From: Filimonas lacunae
GTDB lineage: Bacteria > Bacteroidota > Bacteroidia > Chitinophagales > Chitinophagaceae
Assembly (NCBI RefSeq): GCF_002355595.1
Contig: NZ_AP017422.1
Coordinates: 1,860,001 to 1,924,000 of the forward strand
DNA: 64,000 nucleotides
Direction: 5' to 3'
Within the stretch, counting starts at the first letter, position 1, and each line of letters opens with the position of its first letter. Both the position numbers and the translations under genes were made by a program. Below, piece after piece: positions 1-8,626 of the stretch. Below the pieces are notes generated by a model. That model made no database searches. It was not told where the DNA came from and worked only from the letters and a program-made list of their open reading frames with translations.

Positions 1-283
1 GCAGGCTGGTGAATGCGGAATATTTACTCAGCTTGGCTTCTGCTGCTTCTGCCATTTCCACGTTGGGTTCCACACCGGTAACTGCATATCCTTTTTTCAA
101 CAGCAACTCACCAAACAAGCCGGTGCCTGATCCTATATCTGCTACGGATGCAGATTCCGGAAGGGCAAATCTTGTTTCCAGGAATGGTACCAGGGCTTCG
201 GGATAACCCGGCCTGTACTTCATATAGTTTTCCGCGCGGTTAGAAAAGCGGGATATGGAATTGTATGTGATCTCCTCTACCAT
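1..283 (-). CDS. class I SAM-dependent methyltransferase, N-terminal part (runs off the window)
   Basis: The minus-strand frame opens at an ATG at 283-281 and stays open to base 1, so only about 94 N-terminal residues are visible. They include the SAM-binding motif I, VADIGSGTGLFGELLLKKG, followed after one beta strand by an acidic residue (VTGVEPN), as expected for a Rossmann-fold methyltransferase. The opening RFSNRAENYMKYRPGYP is typical of small-molecule methyltransferases of the UbiE/Methyltransf_11 type. The substrate cannot be told from this fragment. No partner gene lies within 600 bp upstream. The family call is firm and the function is open. Confidence 0.85.
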   Translation of the reverse strand, partial: MVEEITYNSISRFSNRAENYMKYRPGYPEALVPFLETRFALPESASVADIGSGTGLFGELLLKKGYAVTGVEPNVEMAEAAEAKLSKYSAFTSL

Positions 284-902
284 AATAATCTCTTTTTCGA
301 TGTAAATGATTCCTTTGCGCTTAATAAGTTGTTGCCAGCTTTATTACGCGTTGTGTTTAAATAGCGTTTTGCTCCTTGGTCACTTTGGCGGTCCAATGTC
401 CGGGCCGCGAAGTTATTGTTTATTATAGCAAGAATTGCCTGTTTTAATATGACCATTCCATGGATGTAAAAGGTAATAGCCACCTGCTGCATTGCAGGCG
501 CTGAAAAGGTGTATAAAGCTTGCATGGGTTGTTGTACGTTCAACATCGGTGCTGCGCGGGCAGGCAACCTGTAATGGGATATAGAATAAAGCGGAACATA
601 TATATCATATACAACCTTGTTATACCGTGCCCTTATATAAAAGTACAGGTGACTTACGGTAATGTGCGGGGCAAAAATACAATAGTGGAGACGATAAAAC
701 AATAAAAGTCCATTGAAAAGGTGGGTTTTTTGTTTTCTTTAGGAAATAGTACTGATAAGCTTTTAGGAAGCTTGTTTGCTTTCAGAGAAATTGTTGAACC
801 AGCTATCCTGTTGCGCGCCGGCTTGTTTTATATAAAGTTATCGTGTTAACGTGGTGAATAATTATTATATTTATTATCATTCATTTTAATTGCTTATTGC
901 TA
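284..902. other. intergenic region, no gene recognised
   Basis: This 619-bp AT-rich stretch separates the divergent methyltransferase and rhamnosidase genes and must hold both promoters. I could not place a convincing Bacteroidota -7 element (TAnnTTTG). An AAGCTT-N5-AAGCTT inverted pair lies at 757-773. An open frame at 277-702 on the minus strand has biased, low-complexity composition and overlaps the methyltransferase start, so I do not call it a gene. Confidence 0.5.
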
Positions 903-3200
903 ATGAAACTTGCTTCCACCCTCCGTACACAAATCCTTTACCTGTTTGGCCTGTTATGTATAGGCTGTAGCCTTTATGCACAGCCGGTAGTTACCTGGAA
1001 AGCCCGGTGGATAGAAGCAGGGTACCCGGAGGATAGTGTTCACCGGCCAGCTATCTATTTTCATAAAGCCTTCATCCTGAATAAGAAGGTGAAGAGTGCC
1101 CGTGTATATATTACCAGCCGGGGGTTATATGAAGGGCAGGTGAACAGGCAGCGTATAGGCCAGGCTTATCTAACACCGGGCTGGACCAGCTACAACAAAC
1201 GGCTGCAATACCAGGAGTATGATGTAACGTCGTTAGTAAAAACGGGCGCAAACGCATGGAATGTGTGCCTGGGCGATGGCTGGTATAGGGGAGCTATGGG
1301 TTTTAACGCACATAGGGATCGTTATGGGAAAAGCCTTGCTTTGCTTTGTCAGCTGGAAATTACTTATCAAAACGGCAAAAAGGATATCATCTGTTCTGAC
1401 AGTAGCTGGGCATGTTCAGAAGGGCCTATCCGTTCTGCTGAAATTTATGCCGGGGAAACAGTAGATGCAAGAGTGCAGGCTGTATATGATAAGCCCGTTC
1501 GGATAACTAACTATCCTTATGATAATATTATCGCTACAGAAAATGAATTGATTACCAGACACGAGACTTTTAAGCCCCTTCCCATCATCACCACGCCCAA
1601 AGGAGAGAAGGTGATTGATTTTGGACAAAACCTTACTGGTTGGGTTATGGTAAAAGCAAGAGGTAAAGCGGGTAGTGTTATTACTATTCGTCACGCAGAG
1701 GTATTGGACAAGGCAGGTAACTTCTATACCGAAAACCTGCGCTCAGCACAGGCCACTGCCACCTATACACTTGCTGGCACAGGGGAAGAGTTGTTAGAAC
1801 CGCATTTTACTTATTTCGGCTTTCGCTATATCGCAGTAGAAGGCTATCCTGGTGAATTAAACCCGGACGACTTTACAGCGGTAGCCTTATATTCTGATAT
1901 GAAGCCCACCGGCTTTTTTGAATGCTCCAACCCGTTGCTGAACCAGTTACAGCATAATATACAATGGGGCCAGCGGGGCAACTTCCTGGATGTTCCTACG
2001 GATTGTCCACAACGCGATGAACGATTGGGGTGGACAGGAGATGCGCAGGTATTTTTCCGAACAGCTGCTTTTAACTTTGATGTAAAGAAGTTCTTTAGTA
2101 AATGGCTGAAAGATGTAGCAGCCGATCAGCGTGCTGATGGTGGTGTGCCCTGGGTGGTGCCTAACTGTATTGGCTACTATGGAAGTTCGGCTGGCTGGGG
2201 CGATGTAGCTACCATTATACCCTGGAACATGTACCTGGTGTATGGAGATAAACAGGTGTTGGAAAACCAGTATACCAGTATGAAAGGCTGGGTAGATTAT
2301 ATGACCCTTAACAGTAATGATGATCTATGGAACAAAGGCGGTCATTTTGGAGATTGGCTAAGTTATCGCTCGCCTGATGATGATGGTTCGGATGCCATCA
2401 CGGATAAATACCAGATTGCCCAGTGTTTTTACGCTTATTCTACGCAGTTGCTTTCCAATGCTGCCTCGGTGCTGGGTAAAACGGAAGATGTGAAAAAGTA
2501 TGAAGCGTTACTCAGCCGTATTAAAGCGGCCTTTAACCGCGAGTATGTAACTGCCAGCGGAAGGCTGGTAAGCAATACACAAACCGCTTATGTGCTGGCG
2601 CTGGAGTTTGATCTGTTGCCGGAGCAGTTGCGGCCAACGGCTGCCAGATACCTGGTGGATAATATACGGGCTTATAGCAACCATCTTACTACAGGTTTCC
2701 TGGGAACGCCTTACCTGTGTCATGTATTAAGCCGTTTTGGTTATACAGATGTGGCTTACCAGTTATTGTTACAGGAAACGTTTCCTTCCTGGTTATACCC
2801 GGTGAAAAAAGGAGCTACTACTATCTGGGAGCGTTGGGATGGTATTAAAACCGATGGCTCGTTTCAAACCGAAAGAATGAACTCTTTCAATCACTATGCG
2901 TATGGTGCTATTGGCGACTGGATGTACCGTGTGATGGCGGGTATTAACACAGACAGCAGCGCACCGGGTTATAAAAAAATCATCATCAAGCCGCAGCCGG
3001 GTGGTGGCCTAACCTATTGTAAGGCCGGCCTGCAAACGCAATATGGTAGCGTAAGTGTGCATTGGCGTATAGAAAGCAATCATGTAGTATTGGACGTGGA
3101 AGTGCCGGAAAATACCACCGCTACAGTGTATGTGCCAGATGTAAAGGGCTCCGTGATAAAAATGGCGGAGGTAAAATCGGGCAAACATCATTTTGAATAA
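903..3200 (+). CDS. secreted alpha-L-rhamnosidase, GH78 family
   Basis: The 765-residue protein should remove terminal L-rhamnose from plant or bacterial glycans by inverting hydrolysis. A Sec signal peptide covers about residues 1-24, ending near LYAQ. Then come the N-terminal beta-sandwich domains, the (alpha/alpha)6 catalytic barrel and a C-terminal beta domain. The GH78 signature PTDCPQRDERLGWTGDAQ is at about 365-382, where the Glu of DERLGW is the expected general acid. The second conserved acid is the Glu in TTIWERWDG near residue 643. I chose the ATG at 903; the frame also has an upstream TTG at 897. The gene stands alone, with no rhamnose catabolic genes next to it. Family assignment is strong; the exact linkage is not known. 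Confidence 0.93.
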   Translation: MKLASTLRTQILYLFGLLCIGCSLYAQPVVTWKARWIEAGYPEDSVHRPAIYFHKAFILNKKVKSARVYITSRGLYEGQVNRQRIGQAYLTPGWTSYNKRLQYQEYDVTSLVKTGANAWNVCLGDGWYRGAMGFNAHRDRYGKSLALLCQLEITYQNGKKDIICSDSSWACSEGPIRSAEIYAGETVDARVQAVYDKPVRITNYPYDNIIATENELITRHETFKPLPIITTPKGEKVIDFGQNLTGWVMVKARGKAGSVITIRHAEVLDKAGNFYTENLRSAQATATYTLAGTGEELLEPHFTYFGFRYIAVEGYPGELNPDDFTAVALYSDMKPTGFFECSNPLLNQLQHNIQWGQRGNFLDVPTDCPQRDERLGWTGDAQVFFRTAAFNFDVKKFFSKWLKDVAADQRADGGVPWVVPNCIGYYGSSAGWGDVATIIPWNMYLVYGDKQVLENQYTSMKGWVDYMTLNSNDDLWNKGGHFGDWLSYRSPDDDGSDAITDKYQIAQCFYAYSTQLLSNAASVLGKTEDVKKYEALLSRIKAAFNREYVTASGRLVSNTQTAYVLALEFDLLPEQLRPTAARYLVDNIRAYSNHLTTGFLGTPYLCHVLSRFGYTDVAYQLLLQETFPSWLYPVKKGATTIWERWDGIKTDGSFQTERMNSFNHYAYGAIGDWMYRVMAGINTDSSAPGYKKIIIKPQPGGGLTYCKAGLQTQYGSVSVHWRIESNHVVLDVEVPENTTATVYVPDVKGSVIKMAEVKSGKHHFE

Positions 3201-3291
3201 GTTGGTATGAGAATGCATGGTCTTATTGCTATTGCATGGGCTATGCATTCCGGTATTCCTGTTGTTGCATGCCCGTTATCAGGGATGTGAC

Positions 3292-4116
3292 TTATATCCC
3301 TTTAATATAATCTACCATCTTCTTACGAAAAGCTTCATTTGGTATAAAATCGCTGCCTGCCAATGCGTTGGAAGCTGCATGCTGGCTTTTATTGGTAGCC
3401 GGTATTACGCAGGTTACAGCGGGGTGGGATATAATGTATTTGAGTATAAAGCCGGGCCAGGTAGTAATATCCTGTTCTATGGCCCAGGGCGGCAGGGTTT
3501 TGTTTTGGACGGTTTGTAACATACTGCCTTCGCCAAAGGGGCGGTTGATGAGCGTGGCTACCTGGTTGTGCATCGCTGTTTGTAACAGGTATTCTTCGGC
3601 ATGCCGGTTAAACAGGGAGTAGTTGAATTGCACAAAGTCAATGTCATGTTCTGAGTTCAGTATGTTGGCCAGCTCTTTATGGCTGCTATCGCGGTAATGG
3701 GTAATGCCTATGTAACGAATGGTACCTTCTTCTTTCATTTTACGCAGCTGGGGCAGGTGCGCTTTCCAGTCTACCAGGTTGTGAATCTGCATCAGGTCAA
3801 CTGTTTTACGACCCATCCTGTCAAAAGATTGTTGCATTTGTTGGATGCCTTGTTGCAGGCCTGTTGTCCAAACCTTGGTGGCATAAAAATAGTTGTCGCG
3901 TAAGGGGGCATTACTGGTTACTGTTCCTATGGCTGCTTCTGCTTTACCATACATTGGTGAACTGTCTATCAGCCTTCCACCATGTACATCCCACGCATGC
4001 AGTACTTTTGTGCAGTTTTCCAGTTCTGCCTGGCCGGATACATCAAAGGTTTGCCAGGTGCCTAAGCCAATTACAGGAATTTTTTCGCCACTGGAAGGAA
4101 TTGTGCGTTCAAGCAT
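3292..4116 (-). CDS. aldo/keto reductase
   Basis: This 274-residue NAD(P)H-dependent oxidoreductase has the (beta/alpha)8 AKR fold. The start VIGLGTWQTF is the usual first strand. The catalytic tetrad can be read as Asp and Tyr in LIDSSPMYGKAE, Lys in FYATKVWT and His in LMQIHNL. The ATG at 4116 is preferred because the 43 residues upstream in the open frame are not AKR-like. The C-terminal part ends with a typical nucleotide-binding segment (VTCVIPATNKSQHAA). It follows the 3-keto-glycoside operon on the same strand but is separated from it by a strong terminator, so it probably has its own promoter. The physiological substrate is unknown. Confidence 0.9.
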   Translation of the reverse strand: MLERTIPSSGEKIPVIGLGTWQTFDVSGQAELENCTKVLHAWDVHGGRLIDSSPMYGKAEAAIGTVTSNAPLRDNYFYATKVWTTGLQQGIQQMQQSFDRMGRKTVDLMQIHNLVDWKAHLPQLRKMKEEGTIRYIGITHYRDSSHKELANILNSEHDIDFVQFNYSLFNRHAEEYLLQTAMHNQVATLINRPFGEGSMLQTVQNKTLPPWAIEQDITTWPGFILKYIISHPAVTCVIPATNKSQHAASNALAGSDFIPNEAFRKKMVDYIKGI

Positions 4117-4244
4117 GATAAGATCAATTGAAGTGATGAAGGTTGCTGCCCGGCACCTGATACAGGTGTAGTGTGCCAGGATGGAATGTAAATTAACAAA
4201 CATTCCGGTTTTTACAAGAAGCAGGAGAGGAGATGTGTGCGGCA

Positions 4245-4277
4245 AATAAAAACAGCCGGCATATACAATGCCGGCTG
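4245..4277 (-). terminator. rho-independent terminator of the 3-keto-glycoside operon
   Basis: Bases 4253-4262 and 4268-4277 form a perfect 10-bp stem (CAGCCGGCAT/ATGCCGGCTG) with a 5-nt loop. Read on the minus strand it is followed by TTTTTATTT. It lies 30 bp after the DUF1080 stop codon and marks the end of the nine-gene operon. Confidence 0.9.
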
Positions 4278-4307
4278 CTGCTATCTAACTATCACTACTA
4301 TGTGTTA

Positions 4308-5084
4308 TTATAACTCCCTTACCCAGATATTCCGGAAACTGATGGGCTCACTTTTATCGCCATGTGCCTGTAGTTTAATTGGGGCCGCGCCATGCGCCTG
4401 GGTATAAGCGGGCTTGCCAATATACTGTGTGGGGCCTTCCAGTGTTTGATGGTTTTGCACCAGTATGCCGTTAAAGAATACGGTGATGTTTGCCGGTGAT
4501 TGTAAGGTGGCATCCTGTTTAAATACGGGGGCAGTCCAGATAACATCATAGGTTTGCCATTCGCCGGGTTTACGGGAAGGGTTGGCCAGTGGTGGATGTT
4601 GTTTATAAATGCTGCCTGCCATACCGTTTACATAGGTGCTGTTGGCATAAGAGTCGAGTATCTGTAACTCATAACCGGGATCGCCTTGCCCCAGGGAAGC
4701 CAGGAACAAACCGCTGTTGCCGCGTGCCTGCCCTTCGCCGGTAATGTTGGCGGGTACACGCCATTCTATATGCAACTGGTAGTTGCGGAACAGGCGTTTG
4801 GTTTCAATATTGCCAGCGGCTTTGTTAACGGTGATGATGCTGTCTTTTACTACCCATCCGGCGGGTTGGGTGCGGTCTTTATTGGATACCCATTCCGAAA
4901 GGTCTTTGCCATTGAACAGGATAATCGCATCCGATGGGGCAGTGGTTACCGTTGCTGCACCGGGGGCTACTTTGGGGGGAACAGGTTGCCACACTTCTGT
5001 GTCTTCCGGTTTGGCTGGCTGCTGTGCCTGTGAGCAACAGATATTGCCTGCCAGTATAACTGTTATCAACAATGGAATTTTCAT
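4308..5084 (-). CDS. DUF1080 / 3-keto-disaccharide hydrolase-type secreted protein
   Basis: The 258-residue protein has a signal peptide (about 1-21, ending CCSQAQ), then one concanavalin-like DUF1080 domain from about residue 52 to the end. The domain opens with the family motif ILFNGKDLSEW and ends with a conserved strand ISFRNIWVREL. Pfam names this family 3-keto-disaccharide hydrolase: members split glycosidic bonds after C3 oxidation of the sugar. A CC pair before the cleavage site may make it a lipoprotein, so a periplasmic location is likely. It is the last gene of an operon that also encodes a GMC dehydrogenase, its small subunit and a cytochrome c. That supports a role in cleaving 3-keto glycosides. 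The substrate is not visible. Confidence 0.88.
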   Translation of the reverse strand: MKIPLLITVILAGNICCSQAQQPAKPEDTEVWQPVPPKVAPGAATVTTAPSDAIILFNGKDLSEWVSNKDRTQPAGWVVKDSIITVNKAAGNIETKRLFRNYQLHIEWRVPANITGEGQARGNSGLFLASLGQGDPGYELQILDSYANSTYVNGMAGSIYKQHPPLANPSRKPGEWQTYDVIWTAPVFKQDATLQSPANITVFFNGILVQNHQTLEGPTQYIGKPAYTQAHGAAPIKLQAHGDKSEPISFRNIWVREL

Positions 5085-5101
5085 ACGGGGCTGCTGTTGG
5101 T

Positions 5102-5974
5102 TTATGCTAATAATACGTTTTTTAAATAGCGGCAGCTTTCTGTAATGCTGGCATAAGGATCTATTTTAAAATTCTCCTGCTCAATGATATAGTGTTGAAT
5201 GCCTGCCAGCTTCGCTTCTTTGAAAATGCTTTTAAAATCCACCTGTCCTTTGCCTACTTCCGTGTTCAGCTTGTTGTCGGCTTTATCCATGTCTTTTACA
5301 TGCACCATGGTAAAGCGGCCGGGATGTTTTTTAAACCAGCTGATGGGGTCTTGTCCGGCGCGTACCACCCAATATAAATCCATTTCAAAATCTACTAAGG
5401 AGGCGTCTGTTTCTTTTAACAACACCTGATACAGGGAAGTGCCACCAATTTGTTCAAATTCAAAATCGTGGTTATGATAAGCCATCTTTAAACCGGCCTT
5501 TTTAATCCTTTCGGCGGCGGTGTTTACTTTGGCGGCAATAGATTGTAAATCAGCTGCTGTCTGGCGGAATTTAGCATTCACATAAGGCAGGGTAACATAT
5601 TGATGGCCCAGTGTTTTAGAGGCTTCTATAGCGGCATCTACTTCTTCCAGTGAGCCGGTGCTTAACAGTTGGTCCATGTTGTAGTGTCCGCTCGGTGCTT
5701 TTAAACCATGTGCTTTTAACAGTTGTTTCAGCTCAGTGGCGCTCAGGCCCCAGAAGCCATTGGCTTTGCTAAAGCCGTATAATTCTACCTCGTTGTAACC
5801 GGCGGCAGCCACTTTGGCTATTACACCTTTTACATCTTTGGGTAGTTGTTCGCGTAAGGTATATAGTTGTAAGCCTGCCACAGATTTTGTTTTTGCATGT
5901 GCTAATTGAGGGGCTAAAATAACGCCGGCACCCAATAAACCGGCTTTTGTTAAAAAGTTTCTCCTGGTTATCAT
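5102..5974 (-). CDS. Tat-exported sugar phosphate isomerase/epimerase-like TIM barrel
   Basis: This 290-residue protein belongs to the xylose isomerase-like AP_endonuc_2 TIM-barrel family. The N-terminus, MITRRNFLTKAGLLGAGVIL, carries a twin-arginine motif and a hydrophobic stretch, with likely cleavage after AHA near residue 28, so export is expected. Metal-ligand style motifs are visible: AYHNHDFEFE (His/Glu), VDFEMDLYWV (Asp), MVHVKDMD (His, Asp) and HYIIEQENF (Glu). I chose the ATG at 5974 because the open frame above it begins with TTG. It sits 17 bp from the DUF1080 gene and 33 bp from a second TIM barrel. An isomerase or epimerase acting on 3-keto sugars is plausible but inferred only from context. 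Confidence 0.88.
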   Translation of the reverse strand: MITRRNFLTKAGLLGAGVILAPQLAHAKTKSVAGLQLYTLREQLPKDVKGVIAKVAAAGYNEVELYGFSKANGFWGLSATELKQLLKAHGLKAPSGHYNMDQLLSTGSLEEVDAAIEASKTLGHQYVTLPYVNAKFRQTAADLQSIAAKVNTAAERIKKAGLKMAYHNHDFEFEQIGGTSLYQVLLKETDASLVDFEMDLYWVVRAGQDPISWFKKHPGRFTMVHVKDMDKADNKLNTEVGKGQVDFKSIFKEAKLAGIQHYIIEQENFKIDPYASITESCRYLKNVLLA

Positions 5975-6007
5975 AATAAACAATCGTTAATGGATAATAC
6001 AATGTTA

Positions 6008-6892
6008 TTAAATGTCGCATAGCTGCACACACTTGCGCAGAGATGCCATTTTATCTGTAGCCTGTGGTATAAACTCCTGTGCCACATAGCCTTTAAAGCC
6101 TGTTGCTACTATAGCCCGCATAATGGCAGGGTAGTAAAGTTCCTGCGATTCGTCAATTTCATGCCTGCCGGGTACACCGCCGGTATGATAATGGGCAATG
6201 TGCTGGTGAAATTGGCGGATGTTGGTGATCACATCACCTTCATCTATCTGCATATGGTAAATATCGTATAGCAGTTTAAAGTTTTCCGATCCCACCTTCT
6301 GGCAAAGTTCAGCGCCCCACCAGGTGCGGTCGCACTGGTAGTCTTTATGGTTGAGTTTGCTGTTGAGCAGCTCCATTACCAGCACCACGTTGTGCTTTTC
6401 GGCCAGGTGTATTATTTTTTGCAAACCGGTAACGCAGTTTTGCCAGCCTTCTTCATCACTGAGGTGGCGCTTGTTGCCGCTGAAACAAATAAGGTTGGTG
6501 TAGCCTGCTTTGGCTACCAGCGGTATCATTTCGGAATATTGCTTTACTAAAGTGTCGTGATTGCTTTTTTCGTTGAAGCCATCTACCAGGTTTATTTCAG
6601 CACCGTTGCACATGGTGGAATGCAGGCCGTACTTTTTCAGGGTGTCCCATTCTTTGGGGCCTACCAGGTCAATGCCTTTTAAGCCTATGTCTTTAGCGCC
6701 GGCACAAAAGGCATCCAGGGGTATGTCGCTGTAGCACCAGCGGCAGGCGGAGTGGTTGATGTTTCCTTTTAAGGTCATGGTGGTATTAGCTGATGGGTTA
6801 TCCTGCGTGTAGGCACTTAATAAATTGCCTGTAGATAAGGCAGCTGTGCCACCCAGCAGGTTTTTAATAGCGGTTCTCCGGTTCCATTTCAT
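6008..6892 (-). CDS. Tat-exported hydroxypyruvate isomerase-like TIM barrel
   Basis: The 294-residue protein resembles the Hyi (hydroxypyruvate isomerase) branch of the AP_endonuc_2 superfamily. It begins MKWNRRTAIKNLLGG, a twin-arginine signal. The conserved acidic and metal residues appear as VLVMELLNSK (Glu), LLYDIYHMQIDEGD (Asp, His), IAHYHTGGVPGRHEID (His) and YVAQEFIP (Glu), which match the Hyi pattern. True Hyi is cytoplasmic and about 258 residues long, so a Tat-exported version with about 30 extra N-terminal residues probably works on another ketose-type substrate. It lies inside the operon, 20 bp after the MFS gene and 33 bp before the next isomerase. Confidence 0.87.
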   Translation of the reverse strand: MKWNRRTAIKNLLGGTAALSTGNLLSAYTQDNPSANTTMTLKGNINHSACRWCYSDIPLDAFCAGAKDIGLKGIDLVGPKEWDTLKKYGLHSTMCNGAEINLVDGFNEKSNHDTLVKQYSEMIPLVAKAGYTNLICFSGNKRHLSDEEGWQNCVTGLQKIIHLAEKHNVVLVMELLNSKLNHKDYQCDRTWWGAELCQKVGSENFKLLYDIYHMQIDEGDVITNIRQFHQHIAHYHTGGVPGRHEIDESQELYYPAIMRAIVATGFKGYVAQEFIPQATDKMASLRKCVQLCDI

Positions 6893-6912
6893 ACAAAAAC
6901 AATTATCTGTTG

Positions 6913-8166
6913 TTACGAGATTTCGGGATGCAGGTTTTGCGATGTGCCTTTGCTGGCCTGATTGTGTTCAGTAGCAGCCGGCTGATCGCGGAAGCCTAAC
7001 AGAAATAACACCAATACTACTGCAGCAATGGCAGCAGGTATCAGCCATATAGGTGTCCACTGGTGAACATCGCCAATTTTATGTTTATCTACTATAGGGC
7101 CTGATATGGAAAAGCCTATAAACATGCCTACCCCATAGGTGGCTAATGTAATAAAGCCCTGTGCGGCGCTTTTAAACTGGCTGCCGGCAAGGTTGTCGGT
7201 ATATATCTGCCCGGTTACAAAGAAGAAATCATAACAGATGCCGTGCAGTACAATGCCTGCTATCAGCATCCAGTAATTGGCATCGGCATTACCGTAGGCA
7301 AAGCATACATAGCGCAACACCCAGGCCAGCATACCTATGGCCAGCATTTTCTTTACACCCAGCCGGGAAAAGAACAAGGGCATCAGGGCCATAAACAGTA
7401 ATTCAGAAACCTGTCCGAATGCCTGTTTACCAGCGGCACCTTTCATGCCTACCTCGTTTAAAAAAGGATTGGTGAAATTATAATAGAAAGCCAAGGGGAT
7501 GCAGATGGCTACAGAAGCCACGAAGAAGGTGCGGTACGATTTATTTTTCAGTAAGCGAATGGCGTCCAGGCCCAGTATTTCACTTACAGATGTTTTTGTG
7601 TTTTTCTTTAAAGGGGGGGTGTCGGGTAGCGTAAAGCTGAACACACCCAGCATCAGCGAAGCAACAGCGGCGGTTTTAAAAGTAAGATCCAGCGTGCCGC
7701 TTTTTTCCCAGCCCATGTATCCGATGGCAAAACCTGCTATAATCCAGCCAAGGGTGCCCAGTACGCGAATAGGAGGAAACTCTTTCCCGGGGTCGGCCAT
7801 TTGCCGGAAAGAAATAGAGTTTACCAACGCCAGCGTGGGCATGTATACGATCATATACAGTAGCACATAAGGGTAAAAACCGGCAAAGTTGCCGGCGGTG
7901 GGCATCAGCCATAACAGGGCTGCACCTGCCAGGTGCAGCACACCCAGTATTTTTTGGGCGCTAAAAAAACGGTCTGCTATTAACCCGATGATAAACGGGG
8001 CAACAATAGCGCCGATGGCTTGTGTCAGGTAAGCTACTCCTACGTCAGTAGCATTGGTTTTCAGGTTGTTAAAAAGGTAAGTGCCTAGTGTAACAAACCA
8101 AGCGCCCCAGATAAAAAACTCCAGGAACATCATGGTAGAAAGTTTGGTTTTAATGGCAATTGTCAT
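6913..8166 (-). CDS. MFS transporter, nucleoside:H+ symporter (NHS)-like
   Basis: This 417-residue membrane protein has about 12 predicted transmembrane helices. The first is built around MMFLEFFIWGAWFVTLGTYL, a signature of the NupG/XapB-like NHS branch that is widespread in Bacteroidota. A charged loop sits between helices 6 and 7 (near residues 185-205). Members of this branch move nucleosides or small sugars with protons. In this operon the most likely cargo is the sugar or keto-sugar made outside the cytoplasm, which is inference. The ATG at 8166 is 7 bp from the cytochrome c stop codon. Confidence 0.88.
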   Translation of the reverse strand: MTIAIKTKLSTMMFLEFFIWGAWFVTLGTYLFNNLKTNATDVGVAYLTQAIGAIVAPFIIGLIADRFFSAQKILGVLHLAGAALLWLMPTAGNFAGFYPYVLLYMIVYMPTLALVNSISFRQMADPGKEFPPIRVLGTLGWIIAGFAIGYMGWEKSGTLDLTFKTAAVASLMLGVFSFTLPDTPPLKKNTKTSVSEILGLDAIRLLKNKSYRTFFVASVAICIPLAFYYNFTNPFLNEVGMKGAAGKQAFGQVSELLFMALMPLFFSRLGVKKMLAIGMLAWVLRYVCFAYGNADANYWMLIAGIVLHGICYDFFFVTGQIYTDNLAGSQFKSAAQGFITLATYGVGMFIGFSISGPIVDKHKIGDVHQWTPIWLIPAAIAAVVLVLFLLGFRDQPAATEHNQASKGTSQNLHPEIS

Positions 8167-8173
8167 GGCAACG

Positions 8174-8611
8174 TTATTTTATAGAGAGTATGTACTTCAC
8201 CATTGCTTTGGCATCATCCGTTGAAAGGGCGGGGTGTGGTGTCATAGGCACTTGCCCGAAACTTCCCTGCCCGCCTTTGATAATTTTAGAAGCCAGTGTG
8301 TCTATATCCGCAGTGGTATATTTTTTCGATATTTCCTCATAGGAGGGGCCTACCAGTTTCTCACGTACCTTATGACAAGATAAGCAATCCGATTGAGCCA
8401 TCAGTTCTACTGCCCTGGGAGCGTTCCCGCCCTGGTTTTCTGTGCCCAGTTTGCCGGCAGTGTCCTGCGCGGCATTGGTATTTTGTGCCACGGCTGCTTT
8501 ATCGTTAGCAGAAGCGCTATCGGCGCCAGGCAAATTGGAAGAAGAACCTCCGCAAGCCACCAGGGCTGCGCAGGTAAATGCGATCAATGCTATTGTTCCT
8601 GTTTGTTTCAT
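8174..8611 (-). CDS. cytochrome c class I lipoprotein
   Basis: The 145-residue protein starts MKQTGTIALIAF and has a lipobox ending ALVAC near residue 20. A low-complexity Ala/Asn/Ser linker follows, then a single haem domain. The haem site is CLSCH in QSDCLSCHKVREKLVGPSY, and the distal ligand is the Met of FGQVPMTPHP. The ATG at 8611 is used; the frame runs three codons further to a TTG. Lying between the isomerase and MFS genes, and in the same operon as a GMC dehydrogenase, it is the obvious electron acceptor for that enzyme at the periplasmic face of a membrane. The linker is typical of membrane-tethered electron carriers. Confidence 0.92.
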   Translation of the reverse strand: MKQTGTIALIAFTCAALVACGGSSSNLPGADSASANDKAAVAQNTNAAQDTAGKLGTENQGGNAPRAVELMAQSDCLSCHKVREKLVGPSYEEISKKYTTADIDTLASKIIKGGQGSFGQVPMTPHPALSTDDAKAMVKYILSIK

Positions 8612-8626
8612 CTTGCGCAATTACGG

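Noticed and set aside
277-702. 141-codon minus-strand open frame overlapping the start of the first methyltransferase
   Set aside because: Low-complexity, aromatic-rich translation without a family feel, overlapping a real gene start; treated as chance.
3210-3250. GAATGCAT/ATGCATTC inverted repeat after the rhamnosidase gene
   Set aside because: The loop is over 20 nt and no T-run follows, so I do not call it a terminator.
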